Source: Bacilli bacterium (lineage in GTDB: Bacteria; Bacillota_I; Bacilli_A; RFN20; CAG-826). Taken from it: a stretch of 64,000 nt of DNA. The number at the start of each line of letters is the position of its first letter. Within the stretch, counting starts at the first letter, position 1. The translations under genes were made by a program, and so were the position numbers. The notes under the pieces were generated by a model. It did no database searches. It saw nothing but the letters and a program-made list of their open reading frames with translations, and had not been told where the DNA came from. The stretch covers positions 62,001 to 126,000 of the forward strand of contig CAAGAN010000029.1 in NCBI GenBank assembly GCA_900767825.1. Direction: 5' to 3'. Shown piece by piece: positions 27,761 through 36,940 of this stretch.

Positions 27761-29102
27761 ATTTCCAATAGCCTTCTTTCTTACTACCAATTCGTTTTAT
27801 GATTTCATTAGAGACAAGTTTATTAATTGAACGCTGAATAGTTATTGTAGACAAAGAAAGCGCACTAGAAGCGTTAGAAATGCTATTTAGAGTGTCGTTC
27901 TGTCTAAAATAGTCTAATAACGCCTTATCAGCTTTAGTAAGTTTCAAATTGCTTATTTTCTCGTTTAACTTCTTTTCTTTTTCGTTTTGATCTTGGCTTC
28001 TTCTTTTTATTATGAAGGAAAAGTAACCGTTCTCATTTTTAATTGAATATGAAATTCCCACTTCTTTTAAAGCGTCTAAGATTATCTTAAATCCACCTCC
28101 TAGATCTTTAATTTCTCCCGATAAATACATAATTATCGCGATTAATGGATTTCTTGGCTGGGTTCCTAATGTTTCTTTATAAAAATCATTTACTGAAAAA
28201 GAAGAAGACATTTCCCCTGGGTTTGAAATGCTTATTGACCCTGGAGTAATCTCAATTTTGTTAGGTTTCTCAGAAGTATAATCTTTATGAATTAAGCTAT
28301 TTAAAACAATTTCATAAAGCGCGTTTAAGGGAACTTCGGGGATTTCATCTGTCTTATCGCCGACTTGTTTTAAGGCCCAACGGATGTTCTTTTTGATAAA
28401 GGAGAATTCTTCTTTTATACAGTCGAATATATTCCCGTAAAAACTCTTTTTATCGATAATCGTCCGTTTTTCATCGGTTACATATACAATTTCTTCGATT
28501 AAATGGGGCTTTTTGGTTGATAAAAGAGAAAAACAAGCATTGTTGAGATAACCATCCTCTTCCAAAGATAGCATTCCAAGGGCTTCATCTGCGTTCTTGT
28601 ATACGTACTTTATCCTATGACACTCATTAGCTTTGTTAATAAGCTCGATTAGTTGTCTCTCATCTACATCTTCCGATGTAAAATCCGTCAATGAATGTTC
28701 CCATGTGGAATTGTTTGAATGTCTCTTTTTAAAGAACGACTCCAGGTCATCCTGGGCCATTTCAATATCTTGGTCATCATCTCTTATAAAGTAATGACCG
28801 TATGCTGAATAAGGTGCTTTTTCACCTTTAACTGTCAATTTGATAGTTTGAATGCCGTCTAAACTATCAAATTGTATCAAAGGTATTACTGTTGGTTTGA
28901 TGCTTGATTTTATCATTAGAGAGAGCCTTTGGATTATATCCTTTTCAATGGGCTGATCAACTGGATTTCCATTATTATCTACACAAAAGCATAAAGTCCC
29001 ATGACCAGCAGTGTTTAGCATAGATGTTAAAGAAATCATTGCCTGGTTTATTTCATATAAGGTTTTCTTAAATTCAAGCGTTTCTGTTTCGTAATTTAAC
29101 AC
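27753..29102 (-). CDS. Schlafen/AlbA_2-domain ATP-binding transcription regulator
   Basis: A 449-residue protein of the group once called RecG-like. Residues 1-125 form an AlbA_2/Schlafen domain (ETLEFKKTL at the start, HGTLCFCVDNNG near 34), residues about 255-360 a GHKL-type ATPase-like domain (LNALYEIVLNSLIHKDY, DLGGGFKII), and the C-terminus (about 385-449) a winged helix (TITIQRSINKLVSNEIIKRI). These proteins are predicted regulators, sometimes linked to stress or phage response, but few are characterised. It stands alone on this strand with its own 308-base upstream gap. No nearby target is obvious. Confidence 0.85.
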   Translation of the reverse strand: MLNYETETLEFKKTLYEINQAMISLTSMLNTAGHGTLCFCVDNNGNPVDQPIEKDIIQRLSLMIKSSIKPTVIPLIQFDSLDGIQTIKLTVKGEKAPYSAYGHYFIRDDDQDIEMAQDDLESFFKKRHSNNSTWEHSLTDFTSEDVDERQLIELINKANECHRIKYVYKNADEALGMLSLEEDGYLNNACFSLLSTKKPHLIEEIVYVTDEKRTIIDKKSFYGNIFDCIKEEFSFIKKNIRWALKQVGDKTDEIPEVPLNALYEIVLNSLIHKDYTSEKPNKIEITPGSISISNPGEMSSSFSVNDFYKETLGTQPRNPLIAIIMYLSGEIKDLGGGFKIILDALKEVGISYSIKNENGYFSFIIKRRSQDQNEKEKKLNEKISNLKLTKADKALLDYFRQNDTLNSISNASSALSLSTITIQRSINKLVSNEIIKRIGSKKEGYWKLK

Positions 29103-29302
29103 AGGGCTTACCTCCTTGATAAACTATCAATATTTTATACTAAAACTATCATTAATTGCAAAAATGATATTTAAGGAATTTTTCGTTAATGTTCATGTTG
29201 GAACTCATTTTGTCCTTTGACTATGCCATGGATTGATGTGTTCTCTAATTAATAAAGACGTTGACTCAAAAAAGCAGAAGTATTTGTATAAAATTCGTCA
29301 AT

Positions 29303-29335
29303 AAAAAACTAGAATCTGCTTTTTAGAGATTCTAG
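29303..29335 (-). terminator. Intrinsic terminator of the bile salt hydrolase transcript
   Basis: Perfect 9-bp stem CTAGAATCT / AGATTCTAG with a 9-nt loop; read on the minus strand it is followed by six T residues. The rest of the 29103-29410 gap shows no gene. Confidence 0.85.
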
Positions 29336-29410
29336 TATAAGCACAAGTATTTTCTGACTTGTTTATTGCAAGGTCTTTTAACCACGAATGAAGAGTTTAT
29401 TGGCCTAAGG

Positions 29411-30388
29411 TTATTTCGATTGATAATTGATAGATTCCTCATCAAGTAACTTGAATTTGAACAAACCAGTGGCATTTAAATCAACATCATGCATATTTAT
29501 CGCATTTATTTGGTGATTTTTATAGGTTGTATAGTAATAAATGCCCTTATTTAAGTCGCAACAAGAGGTATAGATGGTATATTCGTATTTGCCTTCTTTT
29601 ACCTCACAAACACCATTTTGTTGCTCAACACTATGTAATATATGAAAGAATTGATTGACGTTTTCTATGTTGTTATTTGAGATGGTGGAATTGAACTTCG
29701 TAAAGGCTACCCTGATGAATCTAGATTGACTGGATAAATCACCAGGAAGCCCTATGGCGCCCATGCCTCTACTATATAAGGATAAATCGATATTTTTAGA
29801 GAATGTATTAATAGGATCTTTGTTTGAAAGACTTCTATAGTTATTTAAAGCTGCCATTTGGTATTCAAAAGGAGGATTGTTTGTTAATACTCCAATTGTG
29901 CGCTCAAATACTTTTATCCCACCAATTCTATTCTCAATAACTATGCTTTCATCGGCATCTGATACTAAATAGTGCAATTGAGATGGCGGTAATTGTGGGG
30001 AAAATGAATCATTTGTAACATTAATATTTCTTAGTTTCTCTTTTACTTCTTTAACATTCTTACATGTGGAAAGAATATAAAGTATAAATTCAAAACTAGC
30101 GATATTATCTTTATTTTCTTTAAATTCTTCATAATGACAATTGCCTACAAAGTTGAGTCCAGCCATTCCTAAACCATGCTCGTTTATGCCGTCATAAAGT
30201 AGTGGGAAATTATTTTCAATATGTGCCATTCCTACAACTGCATAATGTGATGAGTTTTCTTTTTTATATTTATATTTAATTGGATAATTTCTTGGAATAA
30301 TTACAACTTCCTCGCCGTAAGAGAATTCATAATCTAGATTTCTTCCAAAATATGTCGAACCGGATTTATATGAAATTGCTGTACACAT
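29411..30388 (-). CDS. bsh: Choloylglycine (bile salt) hydrolase, Ntn-hydrolase
   Basis: A 325-residue Ntn-hydrolase. Removal of Met exposes the nucleophile Cys2 (MCTAISY). Other family residues are present: Arg16 and Asp19 in FGRNLDYEFSYGE, Asn79 in GLNF, the Asn170-Asn171-Pro pair and Arg226 in SRFIRVAF. It hydrolyses glycine- or taurine-conjugated bile acids in the cytosol; a penicillin V acylase role is possible within the same family. There is no signal peptide. It starts 5 bases after the DUF2130 gene, with its AAAAGGA site inside that gene's last codons, so the two are co-transcribed. A bile salt hydrolase points to an animal gut habitat. Confidence 0.93.
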   Translation of the reverse strand: MCTAISYKSGSTYFGRNLDYEFSYGEEVVIIPRNYPIKYKYKKENSSHYAVVGMAHIENNFPLLYDGINEHGLGMAGLNFVGNCHYEEFKENKDNIASFEFILYILSTCKNVKEVKEKLRNINVTNDSFSPQLPPSQLHYLVSDADESIVIENRIGGIKVFERTIGVLTNNPPFEYQMAALNNYRSLSNKDPINTFSKNIDLSLYSRGMGAIGLPGDLSSQSRFIRVAFTKFNSTISNNNIENVNQFFHILHSVEQQNGVCEVKEGKYEYTIYTSCCDLNKGIYYYTTYKNHQINAINMHDVDLNATGLFKFKLLDEESINYQSK

Positions 30389-30393
30389 TTTCT

Positions 30394-31953
30394 TTATTCC
30401 TTTTCTTCTTGATTTGCTTTATCAAACATTTCTTTTACGCTTGGAGCGTTCTTTGTAAGTTTTTTGATTGATAAATCTTGTGCTTTATCATTTGCTAAGC
30501 GAAGGTTACGTTCGGAGCTTTGAAGATTCTCTTTTACTTTTTGTAAATGTGTTATGGTTTTGTCTATCTCTTCTATGGCAGTGGTGAACTTACTGGCAGC
30601 TATTTGGAAGTTCTTGGAAAATCCGTCTTGGAACTTTTTCAAGTTGTCTTCGAAGTTATTAACATCAAGGTTTTGTGCCTTTACTAAAGCGAGCTCTTTT
30701 TTGTATTCGATAGAGTTTTTAGCGGCATTGGTTAATAATCCAATTATGGACATGAAGCATTGAGGCCTAACTACAAACATCTTCTTGTATTTGTATGAAA
30801 CATCTACTATTCCAGAATTATAAAGCTCACTATCGGGCTCGAGAGTAGATACCAATACGGCATATTCACAGTTCTTTTCGTTTCTATCCTTATCAAGTTC
30901 TTTAAGGAAATCATCATTTTTATGTTTTTTCGTATTCGTCTCGGTTTCGTTTTTCATCTCAAACATGATGGAGATATATTCTTGTCCGTCTTCGGTGAAG
31001 TCTCTAAAAATAAAGTCACCTTTAGACCCAGATTCTTGGCTAACTTCATTATCTTTATCAAAGTATGCACGTGGATAAGCGGTGGTGCGGATTTCATTGA
31101 ACTTAATTTGGCAATGTTGTTCTAAAGTTTCACCAACTAACTTTGTAGACATTCTTGTTTTCAAATCTTTGAAATAATTGATCTGGTCTTCTTTTTGCCT
31201 TAACTCTAATTCGTATTTCTCTTTTTGGTTTTGTTCAGAAACACTTCTTTCTTTTAATTGGTTTTCGTAATCGTTTTTAACTTTTAAGATTTCGGTGTTT
31301 TTAGAGTCATTGGCCTTTTCTAATTCGTATTTATACTTATTTTTTTCTAATTCGGCCTCGCCTTTAGTTTTTTCTAGCTCAGTTTTTAAAGCATTGATTT
31401 GTTCGGTCAATTCTTGCTTTTCTCTATTTTTGGCTAGTTCGATATCGGTCGCCTTGCTCTTTTCTAAAGATTCTTTCTCGTTTTTTAATGCTAGGATTTC
31501 CTTTTCTTTCTCGTTAAGGGCTTCCAAATGCTCCTTTTCTAATTTAGATAAGGCATCATTCTTTTCATTTATTTCTTTTTGCTTAGCTAAATCAATTTGA
31601 TTTTGGATATCTTTTTTGAGGTTCTCGTTTTTGATTTGAAGCTCTTTGATTTGGCTATCTTTCAAAGACAAAGATTTTTCTAGCTCGTTTTTAGATTGAA
31701 TAGTGGCGGTGGATAATTTGGCTTCTGCTTGATCAAGTTTAGCTTGCATGTCTTTGATGATTGCTTCGTGCTGAGTAGCGGAAATCTTTTCTTTTAACGA
31801 AGCCTCGCTCTCGATATTTTTCCTTATTTCTTGAGTTCTTGCTTCTACTTGCTTTTCAAAGTCTTCGTTTCTAATTTGGCTTAGGATGGAATCTAGTTCT
31901 TTCTTTTCGGGAGTGAACACTTCTCCGCATTTAGGGCATTTGATTTGATACAT
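30394..31953 (-). CDS. DUF2130 protein with coiled coil and PD-(D/E)XK-like core
   Basis: A 519-residue protein. The N-terminus has one zinc-ribbon half (CPKCG, residues 6-10), residues about 20-260 form a long charged coiled coil, and the DUF2130 core (about 265-420) contains SKGDFIFRDF followed by FEMKNE, which resembles the D...ExK active site of PD-(D/E)XK nucleases. A second helical region closes the protein. DUF2130 proteins are widespread but uncharacterised; a DNA-related role is inferred from the core only. It is the promoter-proximal gene of a pair with the bile salt hydrolase and is divergent from bioY. Confidence 0.85.
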   Translation of the reverse strand: MYQIKCPKCGEVFTPEKKELDSILSQIRNEDFEKQVEARTQEIRKNIESEASLKEKISATQHEAIIKDMQAKLDQAEAKLSTATIQSKNELEKSLSLKDSQIKELQIKNENLKKDIQNQIDLAKQKEINEKNDALSKLEKEHLEALNEKEKEILALKNEKESLEKSKATDIELAKNREKQELTEQINALKTELEKTKGEAELEKNKYKYELEKANDSKNTEILKVKNDYENQLKERSVSEQNQKEKYELELRQKEDQINYFKDLKTRMSTKLVGETLEQHCQIKFNEIRTTAYPRAYFDKDNEVSQESGSKGDFIFRDFTEDGQEYISIMFEMKNETETNTKKHKNDDFLKELDKDRNEKNCEYAVLVSTLEPDSELYNSGIVDVSYKYKKMFVVRPQCFMSIIGLLTNAAKNSIEYKKELALVKAQNLDVNNFEDNLKKFQDGFSKNFQIAASKFTTAIEEIDKTITHLQKVKENLQSSERNLRLANDKAQDLSIKKLTKNAPSVKEMFDKANQEEKE

Positions 31954-32094
31954 TTTGGTTACCTCTATTTATATATTCTATTGTAACAGCAAATCAGGAT
32001 GACTAAGTTGCTATTTTTGTACTTAGTTAGATACAATGGTTATTTAGATTGCAAAAAGAGAAAATAAAAATAAATTTTCCTTATGCTAAATTGT

Positions 32095-32123
32095 TTGAAT
32101 TTGCTTTTCCTTTATTCTAATCT
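32095..32123 (+). promoter_or_regulatory. Candidate bioY promoter giving a near-leaderless mRNA
   Basis: TTGAAT, a 17-base spacer and TAATCT end 10 bases before the ATG at 32134, so transcription would begin about 3-4 bases before the start codon. No ribosome binding site precedes either candidate ATG. I see no BirA-type operator. Confidence 0.35.
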
Positions 32124-32133
32124 ATCTACCGTT

Positions 32134-32700
32134 ATGGAAAACGAAACCAAAAAAAGCAAAAAAGAAGTATTGCGTAACCCTATAGTCAAAAGTATTTGCC
32201 TAGTAGGTGTATTTACCGCGCTTATGTGCGTTTTATCGCCTTTATCAATACCTTTAGATCCCGTTTCTATTACTTTGGCAACCTTGGTTATCTATATAAT
32301 CGGGGCTACTTTTGATTATAAAATTGCAGTTCTTCCGGTTGTTTTGTATTTGTTATTAGGAATGGCAGGGCTTCCTGTATTCTCTAAATTCCAAGGCGGT
32401 ATACAAGTCTTATTTGGCCCAACTGGCGGATATTTATTTGGCTATATCCCATGCGTATTTCTAATTTCTTTATTAATATCTAAATTCCCAAATAAGAAAT
32501 GGCTTTATCCAATCGCCATGATAATTGGAACTGTTGTTTTATATGCCTTTGGAACATTGTGGTTTGTCTTATATCTTAAATATGATATCTACAAAGCTTT
32601 ACTAGTATGTGTCGTCCCTTTCTTACCTGGTGATACATTCAAGATTGCTGCCGCTTGTTTAATAGGTATCCGTTTGTCACCTTTAGCAAAGAATAACTAG
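32134..32700 (+). CDS. bioY: Biotin transporter S-component BioY
   Basis: A 188-residue membrane protein of the BioY (ECF S-component) family with six predicted membrane segments. The loop LLLGMAGLPVFSKFQGG and the GPTGGYLFGY motif are diagnostic. It binds biotin and uses a shared ECF energising module not encoded here. An upstream in-frame ATG (32083) would add 17 residues that do not match the family, so 32134 (MENETKK) is preferred. It heads a locus of biotin-dependent oxaloacetate decarboxylase and biotin ligase, which explains its place. Confidence 0.92.
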   Translation: MENETKKSKKEVLRNPIVKSICLVGVFTALMCVLSPLSIPLDPVSITLATLVIYIIGATFDYKIAVLPVVLYLLLGMAGLPVFSKFQGGIQVLFGPTGGYLFGYIPCVFLISLLISKFPNKKWLYPIAMIIGTVVLYAFGTLWFVLYLKYDIYKALLVCVVPFLPGDTFKIAAACLIGIRLSPLAKNN

Positions 32701-32770
32701 GCTTATATCTATATTTGGCCTCTTGAAATAGACAATTTCTTTCCCCATGTTTATTAATTTATCGGTAAAT

Positions 32771-32801
32771 CGATTATTTTTATAATCGGTAGTTTTTTAC
32801 C
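32771..32801 (+). repeat. Hairpins upstream of the oxaloacetate decarboxylase operon
   Basis: CGATTAT (32771-32777) pairs perfectly with ATAATCG (32782-32788) across four T residues; an overlapping GGTA/TACC stem (32788-32801) would compete with its end. ATCGGTA also occurs twice directly (32761 and 32785). It could be an operator or a weak terminator of bioY; T6 follows the first stem at 32793-32798. Confidence 0.4.
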
Positions 32802-32868
32802 TGAAAAATGTAGTACAATGTTGCTGATTTTGAAAAAATTTTTATCAACTTATAAAAGGAGAGAAAAT

Positions 32869-34236
32869 ATGGGTGTAAAAATCGTCGATACAGCACTTAG
32901 GGACGGCTCTCAATCACTTCTCGCGACTAGACTTACGACCGAGGAGATTCTTTCTGTTGCGCCGCTTCTTGATAAGGCTGGTTACTATGCTCTAGAAGTA
33001 TGGGGCGGAGCTACCTTTGATTCCTGCTTACGCTTCTTGGACGAAGATCCTTGGGAAAGATTAAGGGCAATAAGGAAAGCGTGTCCAAATACCAAACTTC
33101 AGATGCTATTTAGAGGCCAAAACATTTTAGGCTATCACCATTATGCCGATGATGTTGTTGAAAAATTCGTGCAAAAGTCGATTGAAAACGGAATAGACAT
33201 TATCCGTGTATTCGATGCCTTAAACGATGTAAGGAACCTCAAATCAGCAGTTGATGCCTGCAAGAAATATAATGGGCATTGCCAAATCGCCTTGTCTTAT
33301 ACAACGAGCCCAGTACATACAGTTTCTTATTATGTTGAACTTGCAAAAGAAGTCGAAAAGATGGGTGCCGATAGCCTTTGCATCAAGGATATGGCCGGTG
33401 TTCTTTTACCAGAAGATGCTTACACGTTGATTAAGCAATTAAAGAAAGATACCAATCTTCCTATCGAACTCCATAGCCACTGCACTGGCGGAGTTTGCCA
33501 ATTGACCTATAGAAGAGCAATAGAAGCAGGTGTTGATATTATCGATACGGCTTTATCTCCTCTTTCTGGTGGCACCTCCCAACCATGCACCGAAGCTTTC
33601 AATTATGTCTTAAAGGGTACTAAATACGATCCCAAACTAGACCAAGAAAAGCTTGATGAAGCTGCCGCAATTCTTTCTCCAATTAGAGATAAATATTTAA
33701 AGAATGGAATACTTAAGCCAAAAGCACTTTGCTGCAACCCAAGTATTCTTAAATACCAAGTCCCTGGCGGAATGCTTTCTAATTTGATGAACCAACTTGA
33801 AAAGCAAGGTGCCATGGATAAATATGACCAAGTCTTGAAGGAAGTTCCTAATGTCAGAAAAGATTTAGGCTACCCACCTCTAGTTACCCCATTATCACAA
33901 ATGGTTGGTACTCAAGCTGTCATGAATGTCATTACTGGCGAACGTTACAAGATGGTTCCAAAAGAAATCAAGGATTACCTACATGGCCTTTACGGAAAAG
34001 CACCAGCCCCAGTAAACGAGGAAGTAAAGAAGAAGATTATCGGAGATGATGAAGTCATTACCTATCGTCCAGCTGATAAACTTGAACCTGAATTCGAAAA
34101 ATTAAAGAAACAATACAAGAAGATTGCCAAAACCGACGAAGATGTCTTGTCTATTGCCTTATTCGACCAAGTTGCAATCTCCTTCCTAAAACGTAAATAC
34201 GGATTAGAAGCGGAGGAATTTTCGATTAAGTTATGA
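32869..34236 (+). CDS. oadA: Oxaloacetate decarboxylase alpha subunit (carboxyltransferase)
   Basis: A 455-residue carboxyltransferase. It has the metal- and oxaloacetate-binding motifs DTALRDGSQS (residues 6-15), CIKDMAG with the carbamylated-type Lys, and LHSHCTGG. The protein ends after the carboxyltransferase and helical region and lacks the C-terminal biotinyl domain of enterobacterial OadA; that domain is the separate gene at 34574. It moves CO2 from oxaloacetate to biotin in the cytosol. An AAAGGAG site precedes ATG 32869; an upstream in-frame ATG at 32818 has no ribosome site and adds unrelated residues. Confidence 0.94.
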   Translation: MGVKIVDTALRDGSQSLLATRLTTEEILSVAPLLDKAGYYALEVWGGATFDSCLRFLDEDPWERLRAIRKACPNTKLQMLFRGQNILGYHHYADDVVEKFVQKSIENGIDIIRVFDALNDVRNLKSAVDACKKYNGHCQIALSYTTSPVHTVSYYVELAKEVEKMGADSLCIKDMAGVLLPEDAYTLIKQLKKDTNLPIELHSHCTGGVCQLTYRRAIEAGVDIIDTALSPLSGGTSQPCTEAFNYVLKGTKYDPKLDQEKLDEAAAILSPIRDKYLKNGILKPKALCCNPSILKYQVPGGMLSNLMNQLEKQGAMDKYDQVLKEVPNVRKDLGYPPLVTPLSQMVGTQAVMNVITGERYKMVPKEIKDYLHGLYGKAPAPVNEEVKKKIIGDDEVITYRPADKLEPEFEKLKKQYKKIAKTDEDVLSIALFDQVAISFLKRKYGLEAEEFSIKL

Positions 34237-34577
34237 ATCTAATTAATTTGATTGCTTTAGCCTCTTCTTCTAGTGGTGAAACACCAGCTAAACAACCTTT
34301 ATGGGCAATAGATAACTTTGGAGACGCAGCTTTGCTTTGCCTCCTTTGCATAGTGGTTGTTTTTGTTGTTTTAGCAGTCATTACCTTGGTTTTAACGGGT
34401 ATAAATCATATCCGCGCTCTCGATGTTAAAGAAATCGTAACCATGGAAGATGGCACAGAGGTTGATGATGATATGATGGCTGCAATTTTAGTAGCATCTA
34501 TCGATTTTAGAAAAGAAAACAAAGAAGACTTTAAAGTCATTAGTTGCAAATGCATTGATCAGGAGAAGAAAAAATGA
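34233..34577 (+). CDS. oadG: Oxaloacetate decarboxylase gamma-like subunit
   Basis: A 114-residue protein with one membrane segment (about residues 32-56) and an acidic, charged C-terminal tail, matching the layout of OadG in the Na+ pump. OadG holds alpha and beta subunits together. The start overlaps the oadA stop by 4 bases and its end overlaps the biotin carrier gene by 4 bases, so the order alpha-gamma-carrier-beta is tightly coupled. Sequence in this family is weakly conserved; the call rests mainly on context. Confidence 0.8.
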   Translation: MNLINLIALASSSSGETPAKQPLWAIDNFGDAALLCLLCIVVVFVVLAVITLVLTGINHIRALDVKEIVTMEDGTEVDDDMMAAILVASIDFRKENKEDFKVISCKCIDQEKKK

Positions 34578-34954
34578 GAATCTACAAAGTCAAAGTCAAT
34601 GGAAAGACATATGAAGTAAAAATCCTAGGTATCAGCGAGACTGAACCTATGAAAATCGAGAAGGCAAAAGCCCCAGTAGCTGCAGCTCCAGCTGCCCCAA
34701 AAGCTAGTGAAGCTCCTAAAGCAGCTACCCCAGTTGGAGAAGGAACGCCTGTTAATTCCCCAATGCAAGGGACCATATTAGAAATAAAAGTCAAAGTTGG
34801 AGATAGTGTTAAATCCGGTGACAACCTTGTAATCCTAGAAGCCATGAAACTTGAAAACGAAATTAAGGCTCCTAAAGATGGAGTTGTTAAAGAAATCCGT
34901 GTTAGCAAAGGACAATCCGTCAATGCTAACGATGCATTAATAGTATTGGGTTAA
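34574..34954 (+). CDS. Biotin carrier subunit of the decarboxylase
   Basis: A 126-residue biotinyl-lipoyl-domain protein. A short beta-rich start is joined by an Ala/Pro-rich flexible linker (about 31-58) to the biotinyl domain, with EAMKLENE carrying the biotinylated Lys92. It shuttles carboxyl groups from the alpha subunit to the beta subunit. In many OadA proteins this domain is fused to the alpha subunit; here it is free-standing, as in glutaconyl- and methylmalonyl-CoA decarboxylases. Biotin is attached by BirA encoded two genes downstream. Confidence 0.94.
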   Translation: MRIYKVKVNGKTYEVKILGISETEPMKIEKAKAPVAAAPAAPKASEAPKAATPVGEGTPVNSPMQGTILEIKVKVGDSVKSGDNLVILEAMKLENEIKAPKDGVVKEIRVSKGQSVNANDALIVLG

Positions 34955-34957
34955 TTT

Positions 34958-36196
34958 ATGTTGCTTTCTACTTATAATGATTTAGGAGGGTTCTTCAAAG
35001 GATTCTGGGATTCGACCGGTGTCGCTCAATTCTTTGTTGATGGTGGTTGGAAGAATCTAATCATGATTCTAATCGCCGTATTGCTCCTTTACCTTGCCAT
35101 ATTCCGCAAGGCCGAACCTTATTTGTTAATTCCTATGGGTGTAGGTATGCTTCTAGCTAACTTGCCTCTATCTGGAGTTATGGATCCAATTTATGGAGAA
35201 GAAACGGTAGAACATTACAAGGGGTTGCTTGGCTTAATCTATCCAAACGGGGAAACCATACGACCTATTGAAGGTTATGAAGGTCTATTAGGCACACTTT
35301 ACCTAGGTATTAAATATGAAATATATCCATGCTTAATATTCTTAGGAATCGGCGCGACAACTGACTTCGGACCTCTTATCTCTAATCCAAAGACCATGAT
35401 TCTAGGCGCTGCTGCCCAGATTGGTATATTTGCTACATTCCTTCTTGGATACGCTTGCGGATTTACTCCAGCCCAATGTGGCTCGATTGGCATTATCGGC
35501 GGTGCCGATGGACCTACAGCCATCTTAACTACAAAGCGTTTATCGCCTGAATTATTATCTTCTATTGCAATTGCTGCATATTCGTATATGGCCCTAGTTC
35601 CATTTATCCAGCCTCCTGTAATACGTCTATTGACTACTAAAAAGGAAAGACAAATCCATATGGAAATGCCAAAACCTGTATCAAAGACAAAGAAGATATT
35701 GTTCCCAATCATCGTTACTATCTTAGTTACTTTGATTGTTCCTAGCTGCGCCCCGCTTATTGGTTGCTTGATGTTTGGTAACTTAATTAAGGAAAGCGGC
35801 GTTGTTCCAAAGCTAGTCGAAAATGCTTCAAATGCTCTTCTATATATAGTCACTATCCTTCTTGGTTTAAGCGTCGGTGCAACTGCAAATGCTGCTACAT
35901 TCTTAAATCCAAAGACCTTATTGATATTCGCCCTTGGAATTTGTGCCTTCATATTGGCTACGGCCGGTGGTGTATTAATTGGTAAATTGATGTGCTGGAT
36001 AACAAAAGGCAAGATCAATCCGATGATTGGTGCTGCTGGTGTATCTGCTGTTCCAATGGCAGCCCGTGTTGTCCAAAAAGAAGGTGTTAGGGAAGATCCT
36101 TCCAACTTCTTATTAATGCACGCAATGGGACCAAATGTTGCTGGTGTTATCGGATCTGCAGTTGCTGCTGGTCTATTGATAATGCTTTTAGGATAA
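34958..36196 (+). CDS. oadB: Na+-translocating oxaloacetate decarboxylase beta subunit
   Basis: A 412-residue integral membrane protein with about nine or more membrane segments. The conserved Na+-site region GIIGGADGPTAI (about 178-190) with its essential Asp is intact, and the C-terminal AAGVSAVPMAARVVQ and HAMGPNVAGVIGS segments are typical. It decarboxylates carboxybiotin and exports Na+. It starts 3 bases after the carrier gene. The upstream neighbours leave no doubt about its system, though the same beta family serves methylmalonyl-CoA decarboxylase. Confidence 0.95.
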   Translation: MLLSTYNDLGGFFKGFWDSTGVAQFFVDGGWKNLIMILIAVLLLYLAIFRKAEPYLLIPMGVGMLLANLPLSGVMDPIYGEETVEHYKGLLGLIYPNGETIRPIEGYEGLLGTLYLGIKYEIYPCLIFLGIGATTDFGPLISNPKTMILGAAAQIGIFATFLLGYACGFTPAQCGSIGIIGGADGPTAILTTKRLSPELLSSIAIAAYSYMALVPFIQPPVIRLLTTKKERQIHMEMPKPVSKTKKILFPIIVTILVTLIVPSCAPLIGCLMFGNLIKESGVVPKLVENASNALLYIVTILLGLSVGATANAATFLNPKTLLIFALGICAFILATAGGVLIGKLMCWITKGKINPMIGAAGVSAVPMAARVVQKEGVREDPSNFLLMHAMGPNVAGVIGSAVAAGLLIMLLG

Positions 36197-36200
36197 GAAA

Positions 36201-36932
36201 ATGAAGCACACCATCATCGAATTCAAGTCGCTAGATTCAACTTCTACCTATATCAAGAATAATTACGCTTCTCTTGATGATGGTAGCGTTGTTACTTCTA
36301 TTACCCAGACTAGTGGTAGGGGACGTCTAGGACGCCATTGGATTGATGATGGGAAATCTCTTCTATTCTCGTTCTTGCTAAAAGGAAAAAAGTATTCCTC
36401 ATTGCTAGATTCCATCTCCTTGCTTTCTGGAGCAGCGATGGAATTAACCTTATTGGATTTAGGATTACCTCCATTAATAAAATGGCCTAATGATATCTAT
36501 ATAAATGATAAGAAAGTATGTGGGATATTAGCTGAAGGTATATCTTCTTCTTCTCTAGAATGCATAGTTGTCGGGATTGGGTTAAATCTTAATAATTCAT
36601 CTTTTGAAGAAGGATTAAATGCCACTTCAATTTATCTAGAAACCAAGAAAGAATTTGATAAGAAAGCAATATTGTTCTCATTCTTGTCTAATCTTGATAA
36701 ATTATTAGAAAGCGAAGAAAAAAATCCATATTCATTTAGCAAGATTATTGCTGCCCATGATTATTTAAAGGATAAGGATATTTATTTGAATTATTATGGG
36801 GAGAACAAATTCCTTCATTGCCTTGGAATTAACTCCACGGGTGCCTTGCTCGGCAAGGGTGAGGAAGGAAAATTAATTACGGTTACTTCTGGTGAGGCTA
36901 ATGTAGTTACTAACCTTACCAGGGCAATATAA
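36201..36932 (+). CDS. birA: Biotin--protein ligase, class I (no DNA-binding domain)
   Basis: A 243-residue ligase. The biotin/adenylate loop GRGRLGR is at 39-45 and KWPNDIY at 94-100, followed by CGIL. It begins directly with the catalytic domain, so the N-terminal helix-turn-helix of repressor-type BirA is missing and it cannot repress bioY by the usual route. It attaches biotin to Lys92 of the carrier subunit. It lies 4 bases after oadB in the same operon. Confidence 0.94.
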   Translation: MKHTIIEFKSLDSTSTYIKNNYASLDDGSVVTSITQTSGRGRLGRHWIDDGKSLLFSFLLKGKKYSSLLDSISLLSGAAMELTLLDLGLPPLIKWPNDIYINDKKVCGILAEGISSSSLECIVVGIGLNLNNSSFEEGLNATSIYLETKKEFDKKAILFSFLSNLDKLLESEEKNPYSFSKIIAAHDYLKDKDIYLNYYGENKFLHCLGINSTGALLGKGEEGKLITVTSGEANVVTNLTRAI

Positions 36933-36940
36933 ATCAAAAG

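Noticed and set aside
31295..31600. Hydrophobic open frame opposite the DUF2130 coiled coil
   Set aside because: It is the expected shadow of Glu/Lys-rich coiled-coil codons read backward.
32083..32133. N-terminal extension of bioY to ATG 32083
   Set aside because: The extra 17 residues do not fit the family and have no ribosome site; the candidate promoter overlaps them.
32818..32868. N-terminal extension of oadA to ATG 32818
   Set aside because: The family starts at MGVKIVDTALRDG, and the AAAGGAG site is directly before 32869.
35299..36105. 268-residue open frame opposite oadB
   Set aside because: It is antisense to a clearly real membrane protein and has no family features or ribosome site.
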